From: Heterotrichella gracilis
Lineage: Eukaryota; Sar; Xanthophyceae; Tribonematales; Xanthonemataceae
Reading direction: 5' to 3'
Assembly: GCA_032358255.1 (NCBI GenBank)
Contig: JAULBX010019965.1
Coordinates: forward strand, 229,794 to 293,793
DNA length: 64,000 bases
The notes beneath the pieces were generated by a model. That model was not told the origin of the DNA. It ran no database searches and saw only the letters and a list, made by a program, of their open reading frames with translations. A program made the translations under genes and the position numbers. This document shows positions 25,701 through 34,942 of this stretch, one piece after another (position 1 is the stretch's first letter; the number at the start of each line of letters is the position of its first letter).

Positions 25701-28700
25701 GACCTCAAGGTGGGGATAAGATAAGGATTTTGGTGGAGTTTGGGGTGTGGTTTTCGGTGGCTGTTCTTTAGCTGTTGAGGCATCCTCTGGATACTGACGG
25801 CAAAACCTTTCTAATTGTATGCCAGACCCTACACCCCACTTCGAGCTCACCCTGTGAAGCGGCATTCAGCCCAGCCCTAACCCTAAACCCTACACCCCCC
25901 TTGCAGGTGACGATGTACGGCCGCAACCGCTTGGGCCAGACCATCTTCCTGGGAGAGGTCGACATCCCCCTGCGTGAGGTGGAGGACAACCTTGCTGACA
26001 TGGCGCTGGATGAGAGGAGCTACACGCTCAGCAGGAGGTGGGTGGGGAGGGAGATTTGCAATGGGCCATGCCTAGGGTTTATGGTCTGGGTTTTAGGGTC
26101 TTGTGGTGGATGGGAGCTTGTAGGAGTTTTGTGGCGTTGGGAGCTTTGCATAGGTAAGGCTACCATTTCCATCCTGCAGACCTGCTGCTGTACTGAACAC
26201 CGTCTTGATATTCTTGAAGACTCTTTGCTGGTGATTCCAATCCCTGTCCTAGGCCTCCAGAATGCTCGTGCTCAACCAGGAAGTAGTCTGCCTAGGAAAG
26301 TGGTTCACCCCCCCCACACACACACACACTCTCTCTCTCACACACACACACACACCCCTTTCCCCCTTGCAGGAGTGTTAAGGAGAAGGTGAGCGGGGAG
26401 GTCCGCCTTGCCCTTGCGTGGCGCATCACCCCTTTCGACGTTGCCACCCTCAAGGTGAGGGCGCTGCAGCAGGAGCTGGCCAGGAAGGAGGAGAGGCTGG
26501 CGCTGCTCAAGGAGAAGTGAGTGGCCAAACCCTGATCAGAACCCTAGGGAAACCCTGATAAGAAACGGGCATACAAACCTTCTGCAAACCCTGATGTCTC
26601 AATTCAGCTGAGTTGCAATGTGAACTGGGTGGAAAGCGATAGGATCGTGTTGCACCTGTACCGGCCCCAATGCCACCTTCGCATGCCCTCAATTTCGCAC
26701 TTCAATTCAATATCCTGCATGAATTTCCCCACTTTGCATTCACACCAAGCACCTCTGCTGCAGGTCCGGTGAGGGTGACGCGCTAGTGTCCCCCACCCCC
26801 GCCCCCTCCTCCTCCCTGTTGGACGTCAAGGACGCAAAGCGGCTGAGGCAGTACAGGGGCTGCCTGGCGGTGCGCGCAATAGAGGGGCGCAATCTGACTG
26901 GGCCGCAGGAGGCGGTGCTGTTTGGATCGCTGGTGAGCCACAAACCCCTAGAAACCCTTAAAACCCTAGTATAGGGTACTTGAGCGGCAAACAGCGGGAG
27001 GAACCTAGTGTGTCGCAGGAGGTTGTGCCGTTGGGTTTGCCTGTGAGCTGGGTATCCTAGACTACCGTGAAACCTGTACTGTAATGGTGGGAGAGGGATG
27101 TTGCGGAGTTGCAGTTGGGAGCAGAGCTATTGACCGCGCCTGCATGCCTCGCCGATTCAAAGTATTTCCTGGAGGTGAAAGGATAAAGCTTTGCTTTATA
27201 ACAAAGCAAATTCAAAGCATGAATTTGATGTGACACTACCAGTTTAGTAATACACACCCCCTCCTCCTGCAGAACACCTATGTTGTGGTTTCGGTTGGCA
27301 CCGAGGGCGGCACCACCTCCCGGCAGAGCAAGGTTTCGCGTGGCGCGCTGGCTCCCAAGTGGTCTGCTGACTTTGAGTTTGATGACGTGGCGCTCACCGA
27401 TAGGCTCATGGTGGCGGTGTATGACAAACGCATGCTGGGCTCAGACATGCTCATGGGGCAGGTGGGTGGTGGGGGTGTATGTGGGGATTTTGGGATTTTT
27501 TTTATCATATGTGTGCAGGTGGGCGGTGGGGGTGTGGGGGTTTGCCGCAAGTGTCTTGAAGATCACCTTGGGTGAGATGCATTTTCGTAAATGATGTGTT
27601 GTCGGGTTGGTGGTATTGTGTTTCAAACAAAACCAAATCTGGCAATGAGGCATTAGACCAATCAGACCATCACTATTCTTTGAGTTCCACTAACCCCGTC
27701 CCAACCTCTCCACAGGCCACTGTCCCCATCACCAAGTTTAAGGATGCCCGCCCCCACTATGTGTGGCTGGCCCTGCGGCCCCCTGCCGACCCCTCCTCCA
27801 ACCCCCATTCCCAGCGCACCACCCGGGTGTCGGGGCCGGAGGTGCGGGTGCGGGTGCGGTGGGCGGGAGAGGAGGGAGAGGCGGCTGTGGGGGCCCAGCA
27901 GGCATTCTCAGCGGAGGTGGGTGCCGCTGGTGGTGGTGCGGGGGGGAAGGGGGAGACATGGCTGCCCTACACGTTCTCCTGGTGTTCTCTATCCCTGCCA
28001 TTGACATCATAATTGCCCCTGCCAGCATTACCATTCATCACCCGCATAATCACCCCTCATCCTCCCCGCCACCCCCCACCACCACTCCCGCATCACGCCC
28101 TCTAGGGGATCAGTATCTCTGTATCTCTAACCCCTAACTCCTAACCTAAACCCTAAACCCCTGCCTCCTGCAGCTCGCCCTCCAGGGCATCGGCATCTCC
28201 ATCGTTGAGGCGCCTGTGCACAAGCTGCCCCGCGAGGTTGCGCACATCCTGCTGGAGGACATCAGCTGCGGCTACAGGAACACGCCCAGGGACCAGTCGG
28301 CCTGGCTCACCATCTACTCCATGCAGGTGGGGTATTGGTGGTTACAATGCCACCACAGGCGCATAGTGTTTATCCTTCCTGTTGGGGCTGACACTGTGCA
28401 CCCCTCTTGCCATGCCATGCCCCCCATTTCTGCCCGTTGTTTTCCCTCTGCGCGCTCACGCTGTGTACCCTTCCCCCCTTTGTGCAGGTTGACAACCAGC
28501 TGCTGGCCTCACAGAACCCCGTGGTGCTTGCACGCACCCGATCACCACACAGCGTCAATGTGATGGCAGGTAGGCCAGCAGCACCGAACCCTTACCACAT
28601 ACCTTAAACCCCTGCCAGCATGTGCACATTGCATGCTTGCAACAGTCAACGTGTAGCCATACATCTTGCAGACATATGGCATCCTTCAAGAGGTGCCCCA

Positions 28701-31700
28701 GCCCGCTGCCAACACGCTCAAACCCTAAACCCTGCCAACCCCTGGCTGCAGATGCGTTTGGCAGCCTCCAGGACGATGGTGTTGGCAAGGTGAAGCCCCT
28801 GCTGGAGGTGCGGTGCGAGATGGTGCACCACAACCCATCCATCTTCTACTTCCGATACTTCACAATGCTGCTCCAGGAGGTGGACCTGGTCATCGAGGTG
28901 GGTGGTCACAAGGGTTTTGGGTTAGGGTTTTTAGGGCGCGCAGGCTGCTTAAGGAATTGGACTGGTCATTGAGGTGGGTGCTTGCTATGTTTTTGAGGTA
29001 GGGTATTGAAAAGGGTCTGTGAAGTAGGGTTGTGGAGGTAGGATGTTTGGGAGAGCGCGTTGCTGTAGGGGGTAGATGTGGACATTGCAATGCATGGAGG
29101 GGGGTTGGGCCGCTCTCAGGGTTCAGGTTTGGTAATTGGGAGCATTGCTGTAGGAGATCACAGTCCGCAATTGGCAGCTCCCTGATTTCCATCACGAACA
29201 TTTCCGTGTGCAAAGCATGCTCATGATCCCCCCTGACCCTGTTTTTCCCCCTTGCAGGAGGACTTTTTGGATGCAGTGATCGTGCTCCTGAAAGACCTGC
29301 CACGTGGCGACCTGTGGCAGGGCGACCATGGCACACCTGCGCCCATCCCCTTACAGCACGATGAGACCAGCGCGCTTGCGCTGCAGCAGCTGTTTGACAA
29401 CTCCATGGGCCACCTCACGGCAGAGCCAAGGTGGGGCGGGGGGTTGAGGGTGCTGAGGCGCTTGTCTATGGTTTACAACTACATGGACCACTTTCAGGCG
29501 GGGCCAAGGTGGCCGTAATTCTATACACTGAACCCTAAAATCTGACACCATGCAGGGGCTGCTCGCACAGGCAAAGAACCCTAATGCTAAACCCCAACTC
29601 TAAACCCTGTCCCCTGCAGGCAGGGGCGCAATGCCTAAATCGAGTTGCTGCACATCCAACTCATAGAGTGCAACTTGACCCTCATACCCTGCCCTAATTT
29701 ACGCAAGACGGATGTCGCCCTACCGCCACCAGGCATGCTTGGCATCCAATGCATGAAACCCTAAACCCTAAACTCTAATCCAGCCCACATACCCTATATC
29801 TTGCACCCTGCAGGCGTGGCCGCAAGTCCTACTTCGAGGTGCTGCACATCCAGCCCATAAAGTGCAACCTCACCCTCATCCCCCGCCCGGGCCTGCGCGA
29901 CGCCGACGCCACCCTGTCGCGGTACCGCCTGGCTGGCATGCTTGGCATCCAGTTCATCGACATCAACGATGTTTCGCTGAAGATCAGCCAGATGGGGCTG
30001 TACAATGTGTTCATGTCGCCGGATGACCTGACCAAGCAGATCGTGCGCCACCTGCTGTCATCGGTGAGTGGAGGGAGAGGGGGGTTGGAGATTGGCAGTA
30101 GTCAATGCCACAGTGTTATATTACATGATATAGAACGCTGAGGACAGCAATTTGTGGATAATGCATGGCTGTATATTACGCTCTTGTCCTCGGATGACCT
30201 CAACAAGCATGTTGTGCGCCGATTAAAGCTAGTGCAATCGCAATGCATGATTTGGCCACTGACGCGCAGCACGCGCTGATGTTCCTGCAGGCCCTGCGGG
30301 AGATGCACAAGATCCTGGGCCAGGTTGACATTGTGGGCAGCCCCATTGCGCTGGGCAGCAGCCTCATCACGGGGGTGACCTCCTTCTTCTACGAACCCGC
30401 CAAGGGCTTTGTAATTGGTCCAGAGGAGTTTGGCAAGGGGGTGGCAAGAGGTGGGTCAGGGATGGTTGTGAGGGAGATTGGTTGCCAGTATATAGCTTGC
30501 TTATTGGGAAGCGCTTCACATGAGCCCTCATATGTGTGCACATTGCACATTTTGTGGTGTAGGGATTAGCAGCAACTTCTAGCCTTTTTTCTTGACGAAC
30601 AATGTAACAACACCCTGGCCACAGGCTGGTTCAGGAATGAGCATGAACCTAAGGGTTTTGAAGCCCTGACAAAACCCTAATTCTGGCCGCAGGCACCGTG
30701 AGCCTTATGAAGAACGGCATCTACGGCCTGCTGACCACCGTTGGCCAGGTGACTGGTGGCGTGGGCAAGAGCCTGGCTGTGCTGTCCATGGACAACGACT
30801 ACATAGACAGGTTCAGGTCGCGGCCCATGGGGTACAAGGACAGGCTGGCGCATGGGTTCCAGTCGCTGGGGCTGGGCGTGTATGAGGGGTTTGTAGGTAA
30901 GGAGGGGAGGGTTTAGGGATCAGGGTTTGGGGTTTGGGGTTCAAATGGCTTTGGCTGGGCGTGTAGGAGGGGTTTAGAGGTGGGAGTAGGGGAGCAGGCA
31001 GCCGGTATTGGCTGTTGTCTGGAGCCTGTGTTGGGAAGTGCGTGCATCGGGGGTTGTGGCGCTCTGACTTCCTTTGTCATGCAAGTGTGATTTAGTACAT
31101 CGTTGCATTCCAGACTGCAGCTGACATAAACCCCTGCCCATCACCCCCTTCCCATGGGCCCATGCTCATCTTCAAACCTACACCCCTGCAGGCGTGGTGC
31201 GAGACCCCATCGTAGGTTTCCAGGACGAGGGCGTATGGGGCCTGAGCAAGGGCGTGGTCACAGGCGGGGCGGGCCTGTTTGTGAAACCCTTGTCTGGGGT
31301 TTTCGAGTTTGCCTCCAAGACCGTGAGCGGGGTGGGGTCCGGCATTAGGACGCTGGGCGACGAGGTGGTGCGGGTTGCGCCCACGCGCGTGCGCTCCCCC
31401 AGGCAGTTTGACCAGCACAGCTACAATGACCTAGGTGCGATGAGAGGTGGGGAGAGGTTGGGGTACTAATGACGCCCATACTGTACTGCTGCGGCTGCCG
31501 GGTCAAGGCTTGAGGTGTTAGGTGCTAGTTTTGATACTTTAACCCTGATTAGGGTTTCTCGATTTCATACATCACCCCTGGCCATGCTGCCTTGCCGGCC
31601 AAGCGCGGCATCCTCCACCATCCTACGACATTTAACCCCTATTCGCCCTATGCATTGCCCTCAACTCGCCTCACCATGTTAACCCTTTTGGCATCGCTGA

Positions 31701-33578
31701 CCATATCCCCCCACCCCTTGCAGGCGAGGTGCGCACCCTGTCCACGTGGCGCGACACCCTTGCCTACCTGCAGTGCGGGCGGTACCAGGGGGAGACCGTG
31801 CTCGACTACCTGCAGCCAAGGGACAACAAGGCGCTGCTGTTCACTAACCAGCACATCATTTACATCAACGTCAAGAAGCAGACGGTGAGTGGGTGGAGTG
31901 CTTGATACATTCCTTTTGTTCTGCCAATGCACACATCGTTGGATCTGTTTACTTGTGGCTATTTAATGATCCCTCATTTCATCCACTTTTGAGCCAGTGC
32001 CAGCCAATCCAGCCCGCGGACGCCCCACCCCCCATGTCCAGGTAATGGGACCGTATGAGGGCATATGCTGCGCCGTGCACCCACCCTGAAAACCCTAATC
32101 TGCCCTTTCTTGCAGGTGCGGTGGGCCATGCTGCTTGACGACCTGACCACCGTGACCACCATTGGGCTGGTGGCATTCCTGCACTACAGGCACAGGCTGC
32201 CGCTGGGCCGCTCGCTGCCCATGCGCAAGCAGGTGGAGTGCAAGACAAGGGACCTGCACCAGGTGGGGTTCTAGGGCTTGGGTTGTAGGGTTTGGGTTAG
32301 GGTCTACCGTAGGAGCCGGTTGTTTGCCTATGCGCAAGCAGGTGGGGTTATAGGGTCTGAGAAGGGGTTTGGAGTTTTGGTTTTGTCTGGAGTTTGACCG
32401 CAGAGAATAATCACATGAGGGTACCCTCACGGACGTCCGAGTTGGGTCTCAAACAATACCCTAATACCCTACATAAGGGTCATCGACAATATCCTCCCCC
32501 AACCCGCAGTCCCTGCTGGTCAAGGTCAACCGAGCCAAGGTGTTCAAAAAATCGTCCGGTGGGGAGCCACCCGCAACAGGCTCCACCTCCACAGCCACCT
32601 CCAGCCCCCGCCACCCGCCACACCACCCCAACCACGTCCGCACCACGTGCAGCGATGACACCCCCGGCCTGCGGGGTCAAACCCTAGACGAGGGTTTCCG
32701 TCGTGCCAGCCTCCAGATCATGGATCGCCGTGCTCCGGTGCCTGCTGAGCTTGATGCTGACATGGACAGCTGGAGCTATGGTGCTGATGGGGGCCGGCAG
32801 TGGGGGACAAGGGGGAGCATGGGGGCGGGGCGGGTGACCAGCGGCAAGGTGAGGGAGTGGGGTGTAGGAGGGTGAAATTATTGATGAAGGGTGTGGTTAT
32901 GTGCCACTGGGAGTTTTAGGATTGCAATCACCTGCAGTCCTCCAAACTGAGCACTCGGTTAATGCCCAGCTCATTTGGTCACTTGCTAGCACACGAATGG
33001 AGCACAGCTGCCGGATATCAAGTCACTGAACCCCAAATGAATGTTGTTGCTTTTGCCTGCTGCCATTGCTGACGTGGCACCCACTGGTGGTGCAGGTGCA
33101 GGATGTGGATGGTGACATCAGCGCTGACGTGGCACAGCCAGCCAGCGAGGCAACCACCCCACACCAGCCACCAGCCACCGCCCCGCCACACCCCACTGCC
33201 GGCACAGACCTCCCCAGCCCACCACCAGCCACCACCACCGCCGCCACCCTCATGGCACACCTCCACTCCATTGCCGCGCTAGCCGAAGCAGCGTCGCAGG
33301 CTGCTGACTCAGCAGGGGCGAGGCAGTACACACAGCCCATGTGTGTGCTTGGGGACTTGTGCCTGGGGATGGCGCAGACAGAGCACGTGCGCTCGCTGCT
33401 GGTTTCGGTGCGGGCGCTGTGCAGGGAGGTGGGGGGGGTGAATGGGGGAGGAGGGGAGGAAGCCCTAACGGGGACCCTGGCGTCAGTCAAGGTGCTGTGT
33501 GGGTTGGCGCTGGAAGCGATGGGGGCAGGGGGGGAGGGGGGGAAGGATAATGGGGAGGGGAGGGGGGGAGAGAAGTGA
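1..33578 (+). CDS. VPS13: VPS13-family bridge-like lipid transfer protein, 5'-partial, 67 exons
   Basis: Large rod-shaped proteins of this family carry phospholipids through a hydrophobic groove between membranes at organelle contact sites. Sixty-seven exons with GT-AG boundaries and compatible phases join into one frame of 4670 visible residues ending at TGA 33576-33578; exon coordinates are in the eight block entries that follow. The chorein N-terminus and start codon lie left of the window. Landmarks in order: extended groove region (residues 1 to about 2110), VAB repeats (about 2150-3070) with YWLINKSGL, PYWIINKT, YAWDEP and GPTRVL, a low-complexity linker, two C2 domains (about 3460-3590 and 3640-3760), the ATG2/VPS13 C-terminal region (about 3825-4295, GIGISIVEAP, VDNQL, YFEVLHIQP) and a PH-like domain (about 4295-4400). 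C2 and PH modules are reported for plant VPS13 proteins, so this is probably a plant-type paralogue. Family call is near certain; individual exon edges are predictions. Confidence 0.93.
3258..3356 (+). other. In-frame copy of the end of VPS13 exon 7 inside the next intron (possible cassette exon)
   Basis: This stretch repeats 3055-3153 base for base in length (99 nt, 33 codons) with scattered substitutions, many of them synonymous; it starts with QLVLTVEQLHCGLRAGSN and ends NVE. It keeps an upstream GGGCAG acceptor and the same GTGCGTG donor, and inserting it would preserve phase 0. It could be a true alternative exon, or a recent duplication that has not yet decayed. RNA evidence would separate these. 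Confidence 0.75.
4840..5545 (+). repeat. Intronic minisatellite with GGTATGGTG/CAGTATGG words and a telomere-like tract
   Basis: The 1058-nt intron between exons 10 and 11 (4750-5807) is mostly repetitive. Variants of GGTATGGCGGTATGGTGCCT followed by a C-run recur near 5276-5310, 5340-5375 and 5390-5430, roughly every 60-70 bp, with looser related words (CCAGTATG, CCATACAG) from 4850 to 5160 and at 5500-5530. A TTTAGGG-like tract occupies about 5196-5262. No coding potential is visible. Confidence 0.75.
5808..11110 (+). CDS. VPS13: VPS13 exons 11-21: central groove region
   Basis: Exons 5808-6025, 6433-6582, 6901-7095, 7410-7625, 7846-8039, 8303-8550, 8751-8940, 9093-9592, 9910-10036, 10243-10522 and 10802-11110; residues about 649-1524. 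Exon 11 is Pro/Ser-rich (LAPVPPSPLSPISQLFGKHS) and is probably a disordered loop outside the groove, as is the basic stretch in exon 19 (SSRKQRRKGADGLRRERLK). The remainder alternates hydrophobic and polar residues, for example AVSVEVTVNFAHFNVV and FQTVVKVEAEAVQLTML, typical of the repeating beta-groove of bridge-like lipid transfer proteins. Exon 18, at 500 nt, is the second longest internal exon after exon 48. No catalytic motifs are expected or seen. Confidence 0.8.
8233..8291 (+). repeat. (AAT)n / (ATT)n microsatellite in a VPS13 intron
   Basis: AATAATAATACTAATAC-like triplets continue into AATAATAATAATAA and then into ATTATTATTAATAAT, so the tract can fold back on itself. It ends about 11 nt before the acceptor of exon 16 at 8303 and replaces the usual pyrimidine tract. 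Confidence 0.9.
11221..11554 (+). mobile_element. Full-length tRNA-derived SINE with 13-bp target site duplication
   Basis: The element sits in the intron between exons 21 and 22 of VPS13 and is bounded by perfect 13-bp copies of TATATGGCTGACT at 11208-11220 and 11555-11567. It opens with an 18-bp unit (CCAACGGTCGACCCCCCT) present twice plus a third partial copy, then a tRNA-like head with a box A-like TGGCTCAGCACC (11277-11288) and an exact box B GGTTCGAATCC (11333-11343), then a unique body and a (CTTA)n tail. Target duplication, internal RNA polymerase III promoter and short-repeat tail are the hallmarks of a SINE moved by a LINE machinery. A second, 5'-truncated copy lies at 18316-18405. 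Confidence 0.92.
11683..15367 (+). CDS. VPS13: VPS13 exons 22-30: distal groove region before the VAB repeats
   Basis: Exons 11683-11808, 12110-12400, 12541-12648, 12914-13034, 13249-13380, 13647-13891, 14160-14444, 14657-14950 and 15216-15367; residues about 1525-2108. LHFSLMMAVVYENAAEPSHF and the AVEPLV-like segment of exon 30 (IDSMEPLVERWPF) match the family pattern in which a membrane-facing strand ends in an acidic-Pro-Leu turn shortly before the VAB module. A Pro-rich insert (PIGVPLPSAPPPPDKLG) lies in exon 23. Exon 29 is preceded by two decayed tandem copies of its own start, and exon 30 is followed by a decayed copy of its end (15486-15552). An alternative acceptor at about 15169 upstream of exon 30 cannot be excluded. 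Confidence 0.8.
14503..14656 (+). repeat. Two decayed tandem copies of the start of VPS13 exon 29
   Basis: Just upstream of the true exon (14657) lie two copies of its first 40-50 bases plus the preceding pyrimidine tract. Each unit reads CTTGATGC(C/T)AG, then an exon-like block containing GAGAACATCGCCCTGTGCC or its decayed form, then CCTCAACCCTA(A/G)A. Unit length is about 77-88 bp. The nearer copy has a stop-prone, degraded frame, so these are relics and not exons. Confidence 0.75.
15666..22605 (+). CDS. VPS13: VPS13 exons 31-44: VAB (SHR-binding-like) repeat domain
   Basis: Exons 15666-15999, 16381-16545, 16909-17120, 17509-17680, 18040-18249, 18758-18883, 19268-19453, 19757-19886, 20128-20362, 20534-20816, 21078-21328, 21500-21613, 21960-22155 and 22330-22605; residues about 2109-3072. 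The VAB module binds adaptors that target VPS13 to particular membranes. Recognisable repeat signatures are YWLINKSGLHLSYWVD, IHSQYRLENSTTVPL, VVIYCPYWIINKTNVALRF, IKMCVHPSYWSKTINLQNLG, PRFILLNNTSTPIDYGQ, PYRIEN, YAWDEP and DGPTRVL. Exon 36 (18758-18883) is the least certain member, and 17941-18039 is open in phase with exon 35, so intron retention there is conceivable. This block has the densest set of exon-end copies in its introns. Confidence 0.88.
17405..17458 (+). other. Copy of the start of VPS13 exon 34 with acceptor (possible mutually exclusive exon)
   Basis: The bases from the acceptor at 17401-17408 through GGCTACCAGGTTG repeat the first 50 bases of the true exon at 17509 with four or five substitutions, and are followed at 17459 by a GTCAG donor-like word. 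Reading frame is intact across the copy. The distance between copies is 100 bp. Confidence 0.65.
18316..18405 (+). mobile_element. 5'-truncated SINE copy with 10-bp target site duplication
   Basis: About 90 bp matching the 3' body of the element at 11221-11554 (from GTTAAGCCTTGGCTCT through the GGAAAGCAAATACTTACTTA tail). ATGGCGGGTC at 18306-18315 is repeated at 18406-18415, a 10-bp target duplication, so this is a separate, 5'-truncated retrotransposition event into the intron after VPS13 exon 35, and not a segmental copy. Confidence 0.9.
19083..19267 (+). repeat. Two tandem copies of the start of VPS13 exon 37
   Basis: Blocks at about 19090-19126 and 19175-19212 repeat the beginning of the true exon at 19268 (GAGTT(A/C/T)CGGTCC, then ACCATCCA), spaced about 90 bp. 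The nearer unit, like the true exon, is preceded by TGACCCCATCCCCGCAG. All three have usable acceptors, and none of the upstream copies has the rest of the exon. Confidence 0.8.
22841..24473 (+). CDS. VPS13: VPS13 exons 45-48: acidic and low-complexity linker between VAB and C2
   Basis: Exons 22841-22976, 23112-23257, 23506-23615 and 23905-24473; residues about 3073-3392. The segment is charged, then Pro/Gly/Ser-rich, and is probably disordered. KTLKGALEPLRKGLREGLRR looks like a basic amphipathic helix. Exon 48, the longest internal exon at 569 nt, holds a degenerate repeat of about 15 residues with the core NGPLRVSTG. The segment ends in a proline tract (PRKPPPPPLQLPPFTPLPPL). I know of no function for this linker; it may position the C2 domains or bind SH3-type partners. 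Confidence 0.78.
24024..24290 (+). repeat. Coding minisatellite in VPS13 exon 48 built on a telomere-like word
   Basis: Six degenerate units, most 45 nt apart, carry (C/G)TTAGGGTTTCC(A/G)C or a close variant, encoding L/P/V-R-V-S-T/A-G after NGP. Units lie near 24026, 24071, 24122, 24155, 24203 and 24248. The TTAGGGTTT core is the same word that litters the introns, and TTTCCACAG inside some units resembles a splice acceptor, so the array may be exonised intron sequence. Confidence 0.8.
24744..27916 (+). CDS. VPS13: VPS13 exons 49-55: two C2 domains joined by a short coiled coil
   Basis: Exons 24744-25000, 25301-25504, 25907-26037, 26373-26516, 26764-26932, 27273-27461 and 27716-27916; residues about 3393-3824. 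C2 domains bind membranes, often with calcium. The first runs from GELVVKVVAAQ through PDPVWEEELAFKSV to LGQTIFLGEVDIPLREVED. A helix (VRALQQELARKEERLALLKE) with heptad character follows. The second runs from YRGCLAVRAIEGRNLTG through NTYVVVSVGTE and LAPKWSADFEFDDV to LMVAVYDKRMLGSDMLMGQ. I see the beta-strand pattern but not a full set of calcium-binding aspartates in either domain, so calcium binding is doubtful. Confidence 0.83.
26316..26356 (+). repeat. (CA)n-(CT)n-(CA)n microsatellite
   Basis: A run of CACACACACA, then CTCTCTCTCT, then CACACACACACA lies directly before the pyrimidine tract and acceptor of VPS13 exon 52 at 26373. Its length variation would alter the 3' splice-site region. 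Confidence 0.93.
28174..31434 (+). CDS. VPS13: VPS13 exons 56-63: ATG2/VPS13 C-terminal region
   Basis: Exons 28174-28326, 28488-28569, 28752-28897, 29258-29430, 29814-30063, 30291-30450, 30693-30896 and 31192-31434; residues about 3825-4294. This is the most conserved part of the family and, in characterised members, includes the amphipathic helices that bind lipid droplets or mitochondria. GIGISIVEAPVHKLPREV, VDNQLLASQNPVVL, YFEVLHIQPIKCNLTLIP, HKILGQVDIVGSPIALG and EPAKGFVIGPEEFGKG match the family order exactly. Glycine-rich turns (TTVGQVTGGVGKSLAVLSMD; VVTGGAGLFVKPLSGVFEFA) follow as in homologues. Decayed exon copies lie in the flanking introns at about 28959-28985, 29615-29690 and 30179-30230. 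Confidence 0.92.
31724..33578 (+). CDS. VPS13: VPS13 exons 64-67: PH-like domain and C-terminal tail
   Basis: Exons 31724-31884, 32116-32262, 32510-32848 and 33096-33578, ending at TGA. Exons 64-65 encode a PH-like fold seen at the VPS13 C-terminus: YLQPRDNKALLFTNQHIIYI then VRWAMLLDDLTTVTTIGLVA. The remainder is a long tail, Ser/Thr/Pro/His-rich in exon 66 and Ala- then Gly/Glu-rich in exon 67 (EALTGTLASVKVLCGLALEA near its end), which I do not recognise. The last exon has a clear GGTGGTGCAG acceptor at 33086-33095, and the stop is followed by a G-rich region with a decayed copy of the tail near 33600-33700. Confidence 0.85.
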
Positions 33579-34507
33579 GCGCGGGGGGGGGGTAACGGGG
33601 AGGTTACTGGGGGGAGAACTAAGCATTGGGTGGTGGAAGGGCTGAACACCTTGGCACTGGTCAAGGTACTGTGGAAAGGACAGGGGTAAAGAAGTGAGCA
33701 TTTGTGGGGGGTGATTGGGTTGAGTGCATGTTTCTTTTCTACAATTGCACGAGATAACCGCACAAGTGTTGTTGTTGAGTTGTGTGTGGTGCTCTTTCTG
33801 GGGGTATTGCCTGTCGGGCCTGTCAGTGATTGACTTATTTCCTGTTACATAGTTGACCACATAGGGTGTTTGATTGACTGACTGGATCACATAGACTAAG
33901 TCACACGGTAACAGGTATTGCCCATGTGATTCATGAAAGTTTGTTTAACTCAGTTGTTTTAACTCTGCCGTTCGACAGTTGTGGATTGCACAATATCTTT
34001 TTTGCAGACTCTTCAGCTTTTCACACTGGGACAGGGCACGCGTAAGCACTATCAACTTGATTCAAGCAGTATAGTAGTGTTTCACTCATTTGTCACGCGT
34101 TATTATCGGTTACGTTTTTGGGTTTTTTCTAGCTTTGTTTTCCGCTCTCGTTTGCGAGCATTCCTGACGTCTGCCTAGTATTTCCTGTATCATACAGTAT
34201 TTCGTACCGTTGTTTATATGCAATTTAATCAGGTAGGACCTTTGCTGCTGTCGCAATTGGTCCAGTGGGCCATGGATTGTCCAAAATGCCAATACTAAGG
34301 TTGAGGTTGAGTTTCACACAAAGGGTACCGTTGCCGCTAAGCCTTTAGATACCCCAGACAGCCTATTAGGCTAGTAGCTAATGATATGCCGCGCTCTGCC
34401 TGATCATCCAATTTGGTTGATAGCATTATGATAGGATCAAGTTACGCTGCAATGATAATGATTGCAAACTGGAACAGTTTGTAAAAAATGGGGACAAATA
34501 TATCTTT

Positions 34508-34807
34508 TCAATAAATGGATGGCATCCATTTCATACATTTGTTGATCAGGACCCGTGACAAACCTCCGAGGGGTCTGTCACGGATTTGGCCAAATTCTTC
34601 CGCGAAAATTGGCAGGACCCCGTGACAGTCAATGTGGACGCACTTGGTTAAAACTAGTTGGCTTGGAATTGTGTCAGCCCGTAGCGCTTCATCAACGTGT
34701 GCGGTATATGGTGGCTTGAATTTTAATTCTGAATTATCTGAAATTGGTCTGCCAGAAATCATTTTGCCATGCAAACTCCATGGTCTACCATGTGCGTGGA
34801 ACATCAC
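34508..34807 (-). CDS. Unrecognised 99-codon ORF
   Basis: An ATG-to-stop reading frame of 99 residues with balanced composition (contains HIDCHGVLPIFAEEFGQIRD) in otherwise non-coding DNA. No splice structure, no neighbours on the same strand within 3 kb and no family that I recognise. It could be a relic of a mobile element, or chance. Reported because it is the only frame here with protein-like composition. Confidence 0.25.
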   Translation of the reverse strand: MMFHAHGRPWSLHGKMISGRPISDNSELKFKPPYTAHVDEALRADTIPSQLVLTKCVHIDCHGVLPIFAEEFGQIRDRPLGGLSRVLINKCMKWMPSIY

Positions 34808-34860
34808 GAGTCACGAAAACAATATTTAATTCCTCTGTAAACTTGAAGTCTTGACAAATA

Positions 34861-34942
34861 TCCTTGCATGAATGGACATACAACCTAAACACCACCTGAT
34901 ATCGGGTGGTATTTCCTTGTTGTATGTCCTATCATGCAAGGA
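34861..34942. ncRNA. Near-perfect 82-nt foldback, possible small-RNA precursor or foldback element
   Basis: Arms 34861-34884 and 34919-34942 pair at 22 of 24 positions; the only mismatch is a symmetric AT/TA step in the middle. The 34-nt loop contains a second stem (ACCACC / GGTGGT around TGATATCG). Outside the arms GACAAAT and ATTTGTC can extend the pairing across a bulge. Size and the central 2-nt internal loop resemble a microRNA-type precursor, but a short foldback transposon would look similar. Confidence 0.5.
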
